This document shows, one piece after another, positions 26,865-38,500 of a DNA stretch of 64,000 bases (its first letter is position 1; each line of letters opens with the position of its first letter). The position numbers were made by a program, and so were the translations under genes. Source of the stretch: Bradyrhizobium sp. NAS80.1 (GTDB lineage: Bacteria; Pseudomonadota; Alphaproteobacteria; Rhizobiales; Xanthobacteraceae); assembly GCF_001908205.1 (NCBI RefSeq), contig NZ_LGHL01000052.1:56917-120916 (forward strand), read 5' to 3'. The notes below the pieces were generated by a model that ran no database searches, was not told the DNA's origin, and saw only the letters and a program-made list of their open reading frames with translations.

Positions 26865-27886
26865 ATTCCAAGACCCTCACGAAGCTCGCGTCGGCCAGCG
26901 TGTTTGCCTTGTCACTTGGCCTTGCCGGATGCGCCACCAAGCTCAACCTCGAAGCGCCTTATGACGAAATGGTTTTTGAGAAGGGGTTTCCAGAAGCCGA
27001 TCCGCCGGGGCCGGTGCAAGTCGTCGAGACGCCCAAGATCCTGCCGTTGCCGGGCCAACTGAAGCCGCTTCCGGCAAAGGGCGCCAAGGAGGAAAAACTA
27101 CCGCCGGAGCAGGCGATCGCCAAGGCGAACAAGGCGGCTCGGATGGAGCCGACGCGCGCCGGATACATCAACGCCATCCAGGTCTATCCCTGGACCGAAG
27201 GCGCGCTCTACCGGCTCTATGCGAGCCCCGAGAAGGTCTCGACCATCGCGCTTCAACCGGGCGAGGAGCTGATCGACGTATCCACGGGCGATACGGTTCG
27301 CTGGGTGGTCGGCGATACCTTGAGTGGGCAGGGTACTTCCCGGCGTGTGCACATACTGGTCAAGCCGACGTTGCCGGATATTCAGACGAACCTCGTGGTC
27401 CTGACCGATCGGCGGGCTTATCACCTCGAGCTCGTCTCGACCAAGCAGACGTACATGGCGTCCATCTCATGGACCTATCCGACCGATACGCTCGTCGCCC
27501 TCCACAAGCAGAATGTCGCAGCCCAAGAAAGCGAGGAGCGGACCGCCGATCGCGGCGTACGGCTCGACAGTCTGAATTTCCGCTATCGGATTGAAGGAGA
27601 CGATCCGCCCTGGCGGCCCGTGCGCGCCTTCGACGACGGCCGCAAGGTCTATATCCAGATGCCGTCCGGCCTGTCGCAAGGCGAGGCGCCGCCGTTATTT
27701 GTTGCCGGAGCCGATGGCCGGCCGAACCTCGTCAACTACCGCGTCCGCGGATCCTACTACATCGTCGATCGGATGTTCGGCGCCGCCGAGCTTCGTCTCG
27801 GCGAAAATCCGCAGCGTATTGTCCGGATCATCCGTATCGATGCGCGGCCGGTGTCGCAGAGCTTCAGCACCGGGAGCGCCTCATGA
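26861..27886 (+). CDS. trbG: TrbG (VirB9-type) outer-membrane core protein, putative lipoprotein
   Basis: 341 aa. The signal sequence ends in a lipobox-like LGLAGC (Cys ~25), so lipid anchoring is likely. The VirB9 body follows (YRLYASPEKVSTIALQPGEEL, GDTVRWVVGDTLSG, NLVVLTDRRAYHLEL, ISWTYP), with the C-terminal domain RPVRAFDDGRKVYIQMPSG...VDRMFGAAELRLG. It builds the outer-membrane ring with TrbI. Confidence 0.95.
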   Translation: MNSKTLTKLASASVFALSLGLAGCATKLNLEAPYDEMVFEKGFPEADPPGPVQVVETPKILPLPGQLKPLPAKGAKEEKLPPEQAIAKANKAARMEPTRAGYINAIQVYPWTEGALYRLYASPEKVSTIALQPGEELIDVSTGDTVRWVVGDTLSGQGTSRRVHILVKPTLPDIQTNLVVLTDRRAYHLELVSTKQTYMASISWTYPTDTLVALHKQNVAAQESEERTADRGVRLDSLNFRYRIEGDDPPWRPVRAFDDGRKVYIQMPSGLSQGEAPPLFVAGADGRPNLVNYRVRGSYYIVDRMFGAAELRLGENPQRIVRIIRIDARPVSQSFSTGSAS

Positions 27887-29157
27887 CGAGCTTGGATCAG
27901 GATCCGGAGCCGCTTGAGCTGCGGGCGCGACCGCGGCCAGTTCGGCGGCTCAACAGGCGTGCTCTCATGATCGGCTGCGCCGTCGCGGCACTATTCGTCG
28001 GTGGGGCGATACTCATTGCGCTCCGGCCGCACTCTTTCAAGCAGTCGGAGCGGACAGAGCTCTACAATACCGACCGCAAGCAGACAGCTGAGGGCTTGAG
28101 CAAACTGCCAAAGTCCTATGAGGAATTGCCGCCATCGACGCCGCGGCTTGGACCGCCGTCGCCTGGGGATATCGGCCGCGCCTTTGCCGAGAACGAGAAG
28201 AAGGCGGGTGTCGCGTCGGACGCGGGCTTCCGGACGAATCCGGAGGAGGATGCCGAACGGGCTGAGCGGATCCGGCAGACGCGGGTCGCTCAGCAGGCAA
28301 AGGAGTCGGGCTTGTTCGTCCGCCTGTCGGAGAAACAGGACAAGCGCAAGCAGGCAAGCACAACCGAAGCGCCGGCTGCTTCCCCATCCGCATTCCGGCC
28401 TTCAACGCCCGATACAGGGCCGTCCGCTGCGGAACTCGCAAAGACAGCGCGGGCGATGGTCGACCGCTCCAGCGAGATCATTCCCTCATCGCAGGCGCGA
28501 AAGCTGGCCTTTGTGGGAGCGAAAGCCGACACGGAAACCACCAATCCCCATGCGCTCAAACCAGCACCATCCATCTATGCGGTGATGGCGGGATCGATCA
28601 TCCCGGCGAGCCTCGTCACGGGACTGAACTCGGACTTGCCCGGGGCTACCATCGGTCAGGTCACCGAGAACGTCTACGACACGGTAACGGGTGAGCATCT
28701 CTTGATCCCCCAAGGAACGCGGCTCGTAGGCAAATACGATAGCGTCGTCGCCTTTGGCCAGAAGCGGGCGCTGGTCGTCTGGACACGGCTCATCCTGCCT
28801 AACGGCAATTCGATCGTGATCGAGAATCTTCCGGCTACAGACGTTGCGGGCTACGCCGGGCTCGAGGACCAAGTGGACTTTCATACCTGGCAATTGCTTA
28901 AAGGCGTGGCCCTGGCGACCTTGATCGGGGTGGGGACTCAGCTATCGATCGGCAACGACGAAAGCGATCTTGTGAAGGCCCTGCGGGAAAGCACGCAGCA
29001 GACGACCAATCGTGCGGGGCAGCGCCTAGTCGAGCGCGAACTCGACGTTCAGCCGACGATCACGGTGCGGCCAGGTTGGCCGCTGCGGGTGATTGTTTCG
29101 AAGGATCTGGTGCTGAAGCCATACCAGGACGGTCAATCGGCAGCTAAGGGCAGATGA
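27883..29157 (+). CDS. trbI: TrbI (VirB10-type) channel protein
   Basis: 424 aa. A short cytoplasmic N terminus, one membrane segment (~27-46, MIGCAVAALFVGGAILIALR), a Pro/charge-rich periplasmic linker, then the VirB10 beta-barrel domain (IYAVMAGSIIPASLVTGLNSDLPG, LLIPQGTRLVGKYDSVV, GYAGLEDQVDFH). It spans both membranes and senses TraG/TrbB energy state. It overlaps trbG by 4 bp. Confidence 0.95.
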   Translation: MTSLDQDPEPLELRARPRPVRRLNRRALMIGCAVAALFVGGAILIALRPHSFKQSERTELYNTDRKQTAEGLSKLPKSYEELPPSTPRLGPPSPGDIGRAFAENEKKAGVASDAGFRTNPEEDAERAERIRQTRVAQQAKESGLFVRLSEKQDKRKQASTTEAPAASPSAFRPSTPDTGPSAAELAKTARAMVDRSSEIIPSSQARKLAFVGAKADTETTNPHALKPAPSIYAVMAGSIIPASLVTGLNSDLPGATIGQVTENVYDTVTGEHLLIPQGTRLVGKYDSVVAFGQKRALVVWTRLILPNGNSIVIENLPATDVAGYAGLEDQVDFHTWQLLKGVALATLIGVGTQLSIGNDESDLVKALRESTQQTTNRAGQRLVERELDVQPTITVRPGWPLRVIVSKDLVLKPYQDGQSAAKGR

Positions 29158-29161
29158 CGAT

Positions 29162-29389
29162 ATGAAGCTTGCGAAACTGCCCGATCGGACGCCGGTGAAG
29201 ATGAATGTTGTACTGGCGCCGAGCCTTGCAAAGCGGCTGCGCGAGTATGCTGACTTTTATGCCGAGACTTACGGCAGTCGGGAGGAAGTCGCGGAGCTGA
29301 TACCGTTTATACTCGAGGCATTTCTCGAGGGTGATGCAGATTTTCGAAGGGCCAAGAGGATAGCGGCCGCGGACAGCGCATCCTCTTAA
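29162..29389 (+). CDS. DUF2274 protein downstream of trbI
   Basis: 75 aa. It matches the DUF2274 pattern: KLPDRTPVKMNVVLAPSLAKRLREYADFYAETYG...EVAELIPFILEAFLEGDADFRRAK. It is ribbon-helix-helix-like in secondary structure. It is the standard last gene of alphaproteobacterial trb operons, 4 bp after trbI. Its function is unknown; a role as operon regulator is inferred. Confidence 0.88.
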   Translation: MKLAKLPDRTPVKMNVVLAPSLAKRLREYADFYAETYGSREEVAELIPFILEAFLEGDADFRRAKRIAAADSASS

Positions 29390-29399
29390 TATGAGCCTG

Positions 29400-29798
29400 C
29401 TAGCTCGTGGCCGGATTGATGATAGCTATCGCGCGCTGGACCGCGGAGATCGACTTCTGAAGCCTTTCGAGCAATATTCCCAGTTCAATCTCCGTCGTTT
29501 CTTCCATGTGGAGATTGTCGCGCTCCAGGAGCATATCGACGAGATGGTCAAGTGAAATAGTCCTGTTTGTAGAGCAGAAGTTAGACGCCATGCCGCTCGC
29601 GGTAGAAGTTATCTCTCCAGCCGCAGACAAGCTTATTTCAATCGAGACATTATCGATAACTGTTCGTTCGATCAGCTCAGCAGGAAGGTCAACCGAAGCC
29701 ACCACCATCCCACTTGAAACATCTCGATATCCAACCGTCGAAGTGGCTTTTCCACATTCGGCGAAGGGGGCTAGACGCAGCTTGTGATCAGGCCACAT
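29400..29798 (-). CDS. Hypothetical protein (132 aa)
   Basis: The product starts MWPDHKLRLAPFAECGK and ends in helix (TTEIELGILLERLQKSISAVQRAIAIIN). I do not recognise a domain. A central part (SVDLPAELIERTVIDNVSIEISLSAAGEI) looks like beta strands. Codon use is less GC-rich than in the trb genes, like the neighbours to the right, so it may be an acquired gene. It is convergent with the DUF2274 gene (10 bp gap) and divergent from the HTH gene. The ribosome site is weak. Confidence 0.5.
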   Translation of the reverse strand: MWPDHKLRLAPFAECGKATSTVGYRDVSSGMVVASVDLPAELIERTVIDNVSIEISLSAAGEITSTASGMASNFCSTNRTISLDHLVDMLLERDNLHMEETTEIELGILLERLQKSISAVQRAIAIINPATS

Positions 29799-29881
29799 GA
29801 CATTTCTTCTAAGGCGGTGTCGCCTTTATCATGGAATCTCATCGATAGGGACTATAATCCCTAGAGACTATATGCCCCACC

Positions 29882-30106
29882 ATGTTCGATCCTGCAATGC
29901 AGGATTGGCGCAAAATCGTCGGCAAAAATGTGCGGAGGATTCGCCAAGAACGAGGAATGACCCAGGAGAAACTTGCCTTCGAAGCCGAGATAGACCTCAC
30001 GTATGTCGGAGGCATTGAGCGTGGGAAGCGCAATCCAAGCTTGCTTGTTTTGGCGCGAATAGCCGAAGCGCTCTCCGTACATTTGACCAAATTACTTGGC
30101 GAGTAG
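29882..30106 (+). CDS. Small Xre-family HTH regulator
   Basis: 74 aa with one HTH_3 domain: VGKNVRRIRQERGMTQEKLAFEAEIDLTYVGGIERGKRNPSLLVLARIAEAL. It belongs to a type common in rhizobial plasmids and ICEs right after the trb operon. A second ATG 15 bases downstream (MQDWRKIVG) is an alternative start. It probably represses its own or neighbouring promoters. Confidence 0.85.
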   Translation: MFDPAMQDWRKIVGKNVRRIRQERGMTQEKLAFEAEIDLTYVGGIERGKRNPSLLVLARIAEALSVHLTKLLGE

Positions 30107-30304
30107 TTCAGCAAATGCCTGGGTGACGCCGAGACCACAACAAGAATTGATCTGGGCTTGTATGATGTGGAGAGTGAAATTCGCTCGGCTCGGTTGGATG
30201 CCTCCCGCGAATATACCGGCCCAAACCGTCCTTGCGCCCGCACGAAGTCGGTGTGAATGATGCACAGCAGTAGATGGTTGCTGGAATGAGGGGAGGGATG
30301 TGCT

Positions 30305-30997
30305 GTGCAGCACTCAAGGCAGGCGTTGATTGGGGCTCTTCGTACACTTGCGAATCGGCTCGAGAATGCAGCGACAGAACCTGGACTTGTCTCGGAGGAT
30401 TTGGATCACTTCATACCTGTCGCGCCCCTTTCGTTTCTGCTGGAGATCGACGAAAAGCTCGACCGGCTTCTTGAGCGCCGAGAACTTAGCCGCTGTCGGT
30501 TGGCCGACACAAGCGATGAGACCGTCGTAGAATTTATCACTGGTATCGGCGCTACGGCGCGAGCGCGGGCTTTGCATCATTTGAGCGGATGCTTGCAGGG
30601 AGCCCGTCACCTGACCATTTGTGATCCGTATCTTTTGCTTGCGCCTCGCCGTGGACCATCGGCCAGAGACTACGTTGCCTCCATCGAATCCGTGTTGCCG
30701 TCCACGCTCGCCGAAATCGAGATCTTCCGAGCAGAAAAGCAGAGACAGCAAGACGTGGCGCTCGAGATGAACGATATGGTCAAGCGCCGAGGCATTCGTG
30801 TGCGAACTTACGTCACAAATGATATCCACGACCGCGTCTGGATTGCCAACCACGACCGCGCGTATGCCGTCGGTACATCGTTTAACGGTCTCGGCAACAA
30901 ATGCGCGTTCATATTGCCTCTCCCCAAAGATGACTTGCGATCCTTCTTGGACGAAATCCAGCAACGCAGAGTAAACAAACGATCAAAGTCCGTATAG
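30305..30997 (+). CDS. PLD-like (degenerate HKD) protein, possible defence accessory
   Basis: 230 aa. The N-terminal ~85 residues are helical. The C-terminal half resembles phospholipase-D-fold/MIT-C-terminal-like domains: HLTICDPYLL, then IHDRVWIANHDRAYAVGTSFNGLGNKCAFILPL, with the typical HDR...G.S.N.LG signature but only part of an HKD motif. Such domains occur in phage-defence and membrane-associated proteins. GTG at 30305 follows GGAGG. It faces the end of the leftward helicase operon and could belong to the same island. The function is not proven. Confidence 0.6.
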   Translation: MQHSRQALIGALRTLANRLENAATEPGLVSEDLDHFIPVAPLSFLLEIDEKLDRLLERRELSRCRLADTSDETVVEFITGIGATARARALHHLSGCLQGARHLTICDPYLLLAPRRGPSARDYVASIESVLPSTLAEIEIFRAEKQRQQDVALEMNDMVKRRGIRVRTYVTNDIHDRVWIANHDRAYAVGTSFNGLGNKCAFILPLPKDDLRSFLDEIQQRRVNKRSKSV

Positions 30998-31161
30998 AGC
31001 CTGGCAACGTGGAAACGCCATGCGCGAGCCAGCGCCGTCCGCGCCGATCAATCTTGCGAAGATCATCAAGCGATCTTGCGCGTATGTTGCAAAGCTTCGG
31101 GCACCTAGCTTCCCCGCGACCGTGCTTCGTTAGATAGCAGGCGGCTGTCAGTGGACCATCG

Positions 31162-32508
31162 TCAGCGCGGTAGAGACCGAAGAAGACCTTCAGAGACGTC
31201 TGCTTCAGCGGCAGGGCTTGGGCCAGGTATGATCTTCAGCGGATACTGGCCGACGGGGTGGGCAGTTTGGATCGACAGGCTGCCTCCGCCCTTGGCAACC
31301 AAGGCCTGCAAGCGTTCGAATTCGCCGCACCATATCGTTTCCATATCCCGGTCGCGGAGGCGATCGCGGGCGACCGCAGGGTCTCCGATCCCGATCGCCC
31401 TGACTTGAAGAAGGTCGGACTGCGCACCGCCCGAAAGTTCGACCCCGTAGCCCGGATTGGCAGCTTTTCGCAGAACGACCCGTCCGTCTTTCACCCAAGC
31501 GGTCGCCATTCCCTCGGACACCTCATAGCCCAGGCTGGTAAGTCCTTCGAGCACCGTCCGTCGCCGTTCCTCAGCGGCGATGGCGCGCACCTCCGCGTCG
31601 ATCAGCATATCGGCACGCTTGACAAGGTCTGCCTCTCTGCCGGACTCTGCACCAAGCGCCCCTGCTATGTCGGCTAACAGGGCCACTGCATCGGGTGATT
31701 TCATGTGCGAAAGCTCAGCCTGCCGCTCACGGAGGTCCGCGACGAGCCGCTGGCGCTCGCGGGCCGTCTTCACTGTCGCAGTCAGGTCAAGGAGCAAGCT
31801 GTCAGCTACAAGCGTCTGCCGCGATGGGGCTTCGGATTCCAAAGCGGTGATACGAGCGGAGAACGGACTCGGATCGACGCCTAGACTCTTCAACTCACCA
31901 AGGAGGTAATCGACCCGCGACAGGACGGGATCAGCATTGTCCCGCGCGTGCCGGGACATCCAGTCCTCGAGAGTAACGCGACCTTCGCCGGCGCCCAGGC
32001 GTTGGGCAAGCTCGCGCTGTCCTGCCTTGACACCTTCCGGCGGATTGGCGGGCTGTAGTAGCAGGAGTGCCTTCGAGACCGCTGCATCAAGCCGGTCACG
32101 CGAAGCTGATCTTAGCTCTATCTGGAGACCGTCGGGAACCTGTATGCCCGAGGCTTCCAACCTTGCGATCACCGCAACAGCCGCTGCTTTGGTTCGCCGC
32201 AGATCCTGTCGCGATCGAGCCTCGGCTTGCGCGGCTCTCTCAGCACGATGTTCGATATCGGTGTTCAAATAAGAGATCTCGCCGGCGACCTGCTTTTGCA
32301 GGTCCACAAAGCGGTCGGCGTCAAGCAGGCGGCGAAGCTCGTCCCTCCGAGCCATCACCTTATCGATGTCCTGCTGTTCGATGGTTCCGTTGCGCTTGCA
32401 AGCCAACGACCAGTTCTCGATTGTGGCTTCCAGTCGCGCGAGATCGCGCCGGCAGATCGCAATGACTTCAGCGCGGGTGACTATTCTGAAGGCTTTTGGG
32501 CCGCTCAT
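31162..32508 (-). CDS. Coiled-coil MSGPK protein, last gene of the leftward helicase operon
   Basis: 448 aa starting MSGPKAFRIVTRAEV. Long charged helices follow (e.g. DLARLEATIENW, RHAERAAQAEARSRQDLRRTKAAAVAVIARLEASG; RERQRLVADLRERQAELSHM), with a more globular C-terminal part (LTSLGYEVSEGMATAWVKDGRVVLRKAANPGYGVELSG). I know no function for the family. Its start overlaps the stop of the 2090-aa helicase gene by 4 bp, so the two are translationally coupled and probably act together, perhaps as a scaffold or sensor. Confidence 0.7.
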   Translation of the reverse strand: MSGPKAFRIVTRAEVIAICRRDLARLEATIENWSLACKRNGTIEQQDIDKVMARRDELRRLLDADRFVDLQKQVAGEISYLNTDIEHRAERAAQAEARSRQDLRRTKAAAVAVIARLEASGIQVPDGLQIELRSASRDRLDAAVSKALLLLQPANPPEGVKAGQRELAQRLGAGEGRVTLEDWMSRHARDNADPVLSRVDYLLGELKSLGVDPSPFSARITALESEAPSRQTLVADSLLLDLTATVKTARERQRLVADLRERQAELSHMKSPDAVALLADIAGALGAESGREADLVKRADMLIDAEVRAIAAEERRRTVLEGLTSLGYEVSEGMATAWVKDGRVVLRKAANPGYGVELSGGAQSDLLQVRAIGIGDPAVARDRLRDRDMETIWCGEFERLQALVAKGGGSLSIQTAHPVGQYPLKIIPGPSPAAEADVSEGLLRSLPR

Positions 32509-35500
32509 TGAAATCTTCCTCCATCACGAAGCGCATTTTCGACGGCCGTTCTGAGGCGGGTCCGCTCAGCTTCTCCCGAATGAGCCCATGTATATGAAGA
32601 GACCCTGTGGACGTAGGGGATAACCTTCGACAGCACTCTCGGGCGCCAGATCTCGCGAGCTCGTGCTTTTGCGAGCAGGCGGTGCCGTGGCGCATCGCAC
32701 TCCACGCCTATGGCATATAGACCCGTGCGCGGGTCCTTGATGGCGAAGTCGAGGCTGAACGCGCCGCTATCCTGGGCCCTTGTTGGCTTCCATCCCTGAG
32801 TCTCCAGAAACTCCTCGACGGATCTCGTAAAGCCGTCCTCTTCATAGTTGGCGTAGTCAGCGCCTGCGTGCTTCTCGGTCATGAGACGTTGGAGCAGCGT
32901 CCTGCCCGGTTCTTCGAGCCCGTCGGACACCATTCTGGCGTATTCGAGATAGCCTTGCAGATAGTCGCGCGGAACTCGCGGCCCGCTGCGTCGCGTCAAC
33001 AGATCCGATATCTCCGATACGGGAATCGAGGTGACGATGACAACCTTTTCTCTGGCGCGCGTCACGGCGACGTTCAGCCGCCGTTCGCCTCCCACATGGC
33101 CGAGTGCGCCGAAATTCTTACGAAAGGTCCCGTGCTCGTTGCGCCCGAACGTGGTGGAGAAAACGATCACGTCGCGCTCGTCGCCCTGTACGTTTTCCAC
33201 GTTCTTGACGAAGAAGCTCATGTCCTCCCCGTCCTCGATGCGCTCTCGTTCGCGTAACAGTGCGTCGCGGAACGCCCGATCGGTCTCCGCCTTCTCTTCG
33301 AGCGCATCCTCGATTGCGTCGGCTTGCTTGCGGTTGAATGTGACCACGCCGACGGACGGTGTTGATTTGCTCTGCCAGATCTCGGAGAGATATTCGACCA
33401 CATCCGCAGCTTCTTTCTCGTTGGTCTGCGTCTTGTAGACACCATCTGACCGGATAACTTCGATTGGCTTGACCTTTCGGATCGTCTCTTCGGGGTGACG
33501 GACCGGAACGCTGAGGCCGTTCGCGTAGAACGAGGCGTTCGAGAACGAGATGAGCTCGCGATATTTCGACCGGTAATGCACTTGGAGCGTGCGCTTCGGC
33601 AGAACGGCGCGGGCCAACTGAAGGAGATCGGGGCAATCCTTGATCTCGCGCCGGTTCCACGTTTCAGCGAACACCTCGCGCTCCTCTTCGGTGGCTCCTT
33701 CCTCAGGCTCTTCGCCGTCGAAGATCGCAGCTTCGTCGTTCTCTACCTTGCTGGCGAAGAAAGACGTCGGAGGCATCTGCTTCTCGTCGCCGCTCACGAT
33801 CACGAGCTTGCTGCGGAAGAGCGAGGGGAGGGCATATTCGACCGGCATTTGCGAAGCTTCGTCGAAGATGACGGTATCGAAAAATCCGGCGCGCGGCTGA
33901 AGCACCCGGCTTGCCACATCCGGGGTCATCAACCACACAGGCCGGATGGCGAAGAGACCGAGCGGAACGCCGCGCTCAATGAATTCGCGGAGCCTCAGGG
34001 CTCGCGGACCGCGCAGGCGCGTGATCTCGCTCCATTTCGTCGCAGTGCCGACCCTCGCAGTTTCAATACCTTGAACGAGGAGCTCTCGGTTGCAGCTTCG
34101 GATTTGCGTATCCGCTTCAGCGAGAGCGTTTACCTTGGCCTGGACTTCCTCGCCGTCGAACAAGATGTCGGGGGTTGCCGATTCCTGCGCAGTCTTCCAC
34201 GCCAGACGGGCTTCGCGGCCGATGGTGCCACGGACCGTCCCATCCAGATCGGCAAGATCGCGCTTTAGCAGGTCGGTCTCCTTCGAGCGCAAGAGCGCGA
34301 AGATTGCGCGCTCGGTCTCACCCAGGCGCGCCGACCTCAACCGGTACTCCTGATAGCTCGAGAGCATGGGCAGCGCGTCGGCGACCTGCGCGATGGCCGA
34401 TGCATTTGAGCGCCCGTTCTCAATTGCGGAGCGTCTCGATCCAAGCCAGGGCTCATCGAAATAGGAGTTGAGCCGAGCGAGCGCGGCACGGCTTTGCTCC
34501 CGGCCGTCATGCCTGCGCAGTGTCAAATCGGTCCTGACGAAGAACTTGTCCAGTTCTTCGCTCTTCTGGGTCACCACAGCCCGATCAAGGGCGGCTCGGT
34601 CGGGACAAGCATCAATGATCAAAACAAGCTCGTATACCTTGTTGAGCAACGAATGCAGATGAGCGGCCAGCTCCGCGAGCTTTACCGGGGAAAGGTTGGC
34701 GTCAGGCGGCCGGGCGAACAGAGTCGTGAAGTGCTCCCCAAGCCGCGCCCGCGGCGCGCGCAGAGCGAGCTCCAGCATCGCGGTCCGGTAAAGCGCGGTG
34801 ATCGCGTCGTCCTTTTGCGGGAGCTGCAAGGATGACAGGATCTTCATCAGCCGCCTTCTCCCTGACCACCGCAACGGATTTATCCGGTCGATAAGTGTCG
34901 GTTGTCTTGAGAACCTCTCTCCCAGCGCGATCATCGCCGGCAGTTCGCTTTCGTCGACCGCGATCAGTCGGGATGAGAAGTCCTTGACGTACGCCGTCGT
35001 ATCCAGAGATGCGAGCTCGTTTTCGACCTCCTTGAGCTCGTGCAAGATCCTCGTTCCTTTGGAGGTCTCCCCTGCGGAAGGCCGAAACAGCGGCAGCCAG
35101 TATCCCAGGTAGGTGGCGAGAGTCCCGACCGAACGGAGTTTCCCGGCGTCCAGCGACCAAGTGCGAAGAGCGACCGGGTCCGAACCGTTCAGGCAGTCCA
35201 GGGTCTCGGCATCGCTCTGCTCGCGTCGTGCATCCGTCTCGGCGAAAGCCCGCAGCGAGTCAGTGAGGGCTTCGATGGTGCCCCTATCCGGATTGAACGG
35301 CTTGAGGACGGAAAGCGGGCTGCCCTCGAACTGGGAAGGCAGCCAGTGCTTGGCAAGAGGCCCGCAATTTTCCTCAATGCTGGCGACGTCGGCTGGATGT
35401 AGTTCCGCTAACAGCGGCCGCAGTGAAGGGGCCTCAATCGGCTTCGGGTGCTTAGCCTCGATCGCAAGCAGCTCGGCGAGCAGGGCGCGATATGATAGGC

Positions 35501-38500
35501 CCGTCCGCGCATCCACGGCGTGCAGCGCCGTCTGCCGATGATCAAGCTCGGATTCGAGCGCCTCGATTCGCGCCGCCAGCCGCTCGCGATCGCGTTTCCA
35601 CGTCGGGACGGCACCCGCGAGGCGAATATGCAGTGTCTCCACTTGAGAGCGGATTGAGTTGATGATCGTCTCGCGATCGCGATTGACGTCCGTGATCATG
35701 ACAAAGCGGTCCGTCAGACGCTCCTTGTCCAATCGCTTCCGGACGACTTCGAGAGCGGCCTGCTTCTGGCAAATGACCAGAAGCGATTTTCCGGTTCCGA
35801 TGGCATCTGCGACCATGTTGACGATCGTCTGACTTTTCCCGGTTCCGGGAGGACCTTCAACGACCAGCCCCGGAGCTTGGCGGGCCTCGATGACCGCGTC
35901 CTCCTGGGAGGGGTCACTGTCCGCCGTAAAGTATCGGTCCAATTCGCGCACCGGCTGCGGAGCGGTGGTGCTGGCGGTCGCGTCATGCTCATTGAGGCGT
36001 AGCGCTGCTTCCAATGCCGTCCCCTTCGGCGGCAGCTTGCGCAGGAAGTCGAGGTCCGTCATGACGGCCTGGCCCATGAAGGCGAGGTGGAAGACAACCG
36101 CCGAAGGAACGAGGCGCCGCTCGTGCCCTGCGACCTTGACATCCTTTCCAGGCAACGCGGCGAGTTCGTCGCTGGCAGGCGTCGCAAGCGGGCTGAACGC
36201 GTCCATAACGTCCTGGACCGATAGGGTCGCGCGCGTCAGCAGATCTTCTGCGGCTTCCTTCCAGCGCTTGGCCTCCTCAATTCCCACGATGCCATCGAGC
36301 GCCGGATTGGGGATGACGCGCTCGACGTCGGCCTCCGAGCTTCTCTCGCGTCCATATCCAAGCATAATATGTCCGCGATTGCCGACTTCGGGAATAACAC
36401 GCACGGGCCAAAGCAGCACTGGCGCGATCCGTGGCTTGGCGTTCGGCCTGCTATCGCGCATGAGAACAAACGGAAATCCCATGTAGAGCCCGTCAATGCC
36501 CGTATCGCGTTTGTAGAGCAGGGCATGAGAATGGAGCGAGCGTAGCCTTCTTTCGAGGCCATCGTTCTCCGAGAACGCTGCCGGATCAATGTTCACAATG
36601 CGGCCGGTCCGCGCCAGCAGATCATCAAGAATTTCCGCCGCCGGCAGACGCTGCGTATTCAACTCCATCAGGTCGATACGCGCCGACTTGCCGATCAGCA
36701 TCCGCGTTAGCGGCCCCCGTAGCACGCCTCCGGAAATGCGCTTGGCGAAAAATTCGAGAATCGTGGAGACGTAGCTCTGCTTCGGAAGCGGTTGCCAAAG
36801 CTGGGCGGGCACCGACAGAATCGCCAACGCACGACCGAGCGGTATTCGTCGGTCCAGCCGGAACTGATCGGCCCATTCGTCCACGACCGGTATTCCGCAC
36901 CTGGCGAAATTTTGGATGCGCTCGTCAATCGTTTGGTAGATGTCCCGGCGTGGCCGCTCTAGGTAGGCCTTGGCGTCCTTGGGGGAGAATCGTACTCCGG
37001 CGCCGGAGGATTCCTTGGCAGCTTCTTCGATGATCTCCTCCGCCGACCGGAACTGGCTGGAGGAGGCGGCGAGGAGAATAAGCAGGTCTTCCTCCGCCGT
37101 CTGCCTTCGTTCGATCAGGGAGGCTAAACCCGCATGATCCGTATCGGGAAGCAGCTTGCGCTTTTCCTCCCAAAGTGCGGCCATGCGCGCGGTTGAGGCC
37201 GAGAGGAGGTGGACCCGAAGCGTTTCCTCGTCGACCGCGATTTCAAGTTGATCGAGGCGTTTGCGAACGGTCTCGGCGCGTGCTTTCAAACGCCAGAGCG
37301 AATCCTCAGGATCTATTCGATGAAGGAGATCGGGCACCGGACCGGTAATGAGCGCGTATCCATCCGCTGGATGGTCAAGGAGCCAACCAGGCGTCACGAT
37401 GTTGCCGCGGACGATCAGCGGCATCGCCGGATTCAACGTCTTCAGGGAAACGGAGAGTTTCAGGTCGTCGGAGAGATCCTCTGTCTTCAGGAGCTGACGC
37501 AGCGCAGCCGCAATCTTGGCGTCGAACCCCGCATCGCTTGCCCAGGTCGCAATTGCGCCTCGAGCGGCCAGATTTCGGGCCTCATCCCAGTTTTTTGCCT
37601 CGGCCGCCGCAAAGGCAAACGCACGAGGAGCGCGGTACTGCCGACCACCCAGCGTTATCGAGGCGCGGCCGTCGGTATCGCCGGTCGCCTCCATGTCGGG
37701 AGCCGAAACCGGCTCGCCTGCAAGCCAGGCCTGGACTTCCTTCCATTGCCATCGGCGGCGGCGATCGCGTGCGAGTAGACCGCGCAGCAGCAGATTCAGC
37801 GAGGGGTCTAGATCCTCGGGCAGCGGCACGCCGCTCGTCAAGACATGGATCAAAAAGGCGTGTTCGTTAATCCCCTCGAAGCACGCTCCCTTCGTGATCT
37901 TCTCAATCACGATCATCCCCAGGCTCCACCAATCGGAAGCCGGCGCAACCCCGCCTGCAATCGCTTCGGGAGCCATGTAACGTGTCGTTTCCAGGGGAGA
38001 GGCGATGTCGAGGTCGAATTCGGACAGCCGTGCCGAGCCGAAGCCGCCGATCACAAGGTCCAGTGGATCGCGTGATCGAACGAAGACGACGGACGGCCGC
38101 AAATCACGATGACGTAGTCCAGCTTCTGCCAGCGCGCGAAGGGAATCGGCCAACTCCCGGATCATGGTTCTGATCGAGCTCTGATCAGCCGGATCGACTG
38201 CAAGGTCGGCCAGAGAACCGTCGGCGAACTCTTCGCAGACCTCGTAGGCCCGGTCACACCAGCGGCCATGGACGAAGATTTCAGGAAGGTGGTCGCGGGG
38301 AAGCCCTTGCAGGACGTCGTATACGGCTTGATCGGGCTCGGACCCGGGAGCGTATAGCGTAAGCACCCCACGTTGATCGTCGGCCTCGCGGATAGCCGCG
38401 AAACGCTCCCGGACGAGACTCGAAGATGGCATCCTGTCGAAGAGCCGCCAACCTTCGACTATCGTTTCAGGCACCGGCGCCGGTTGCGGTTCGGTAGAGA

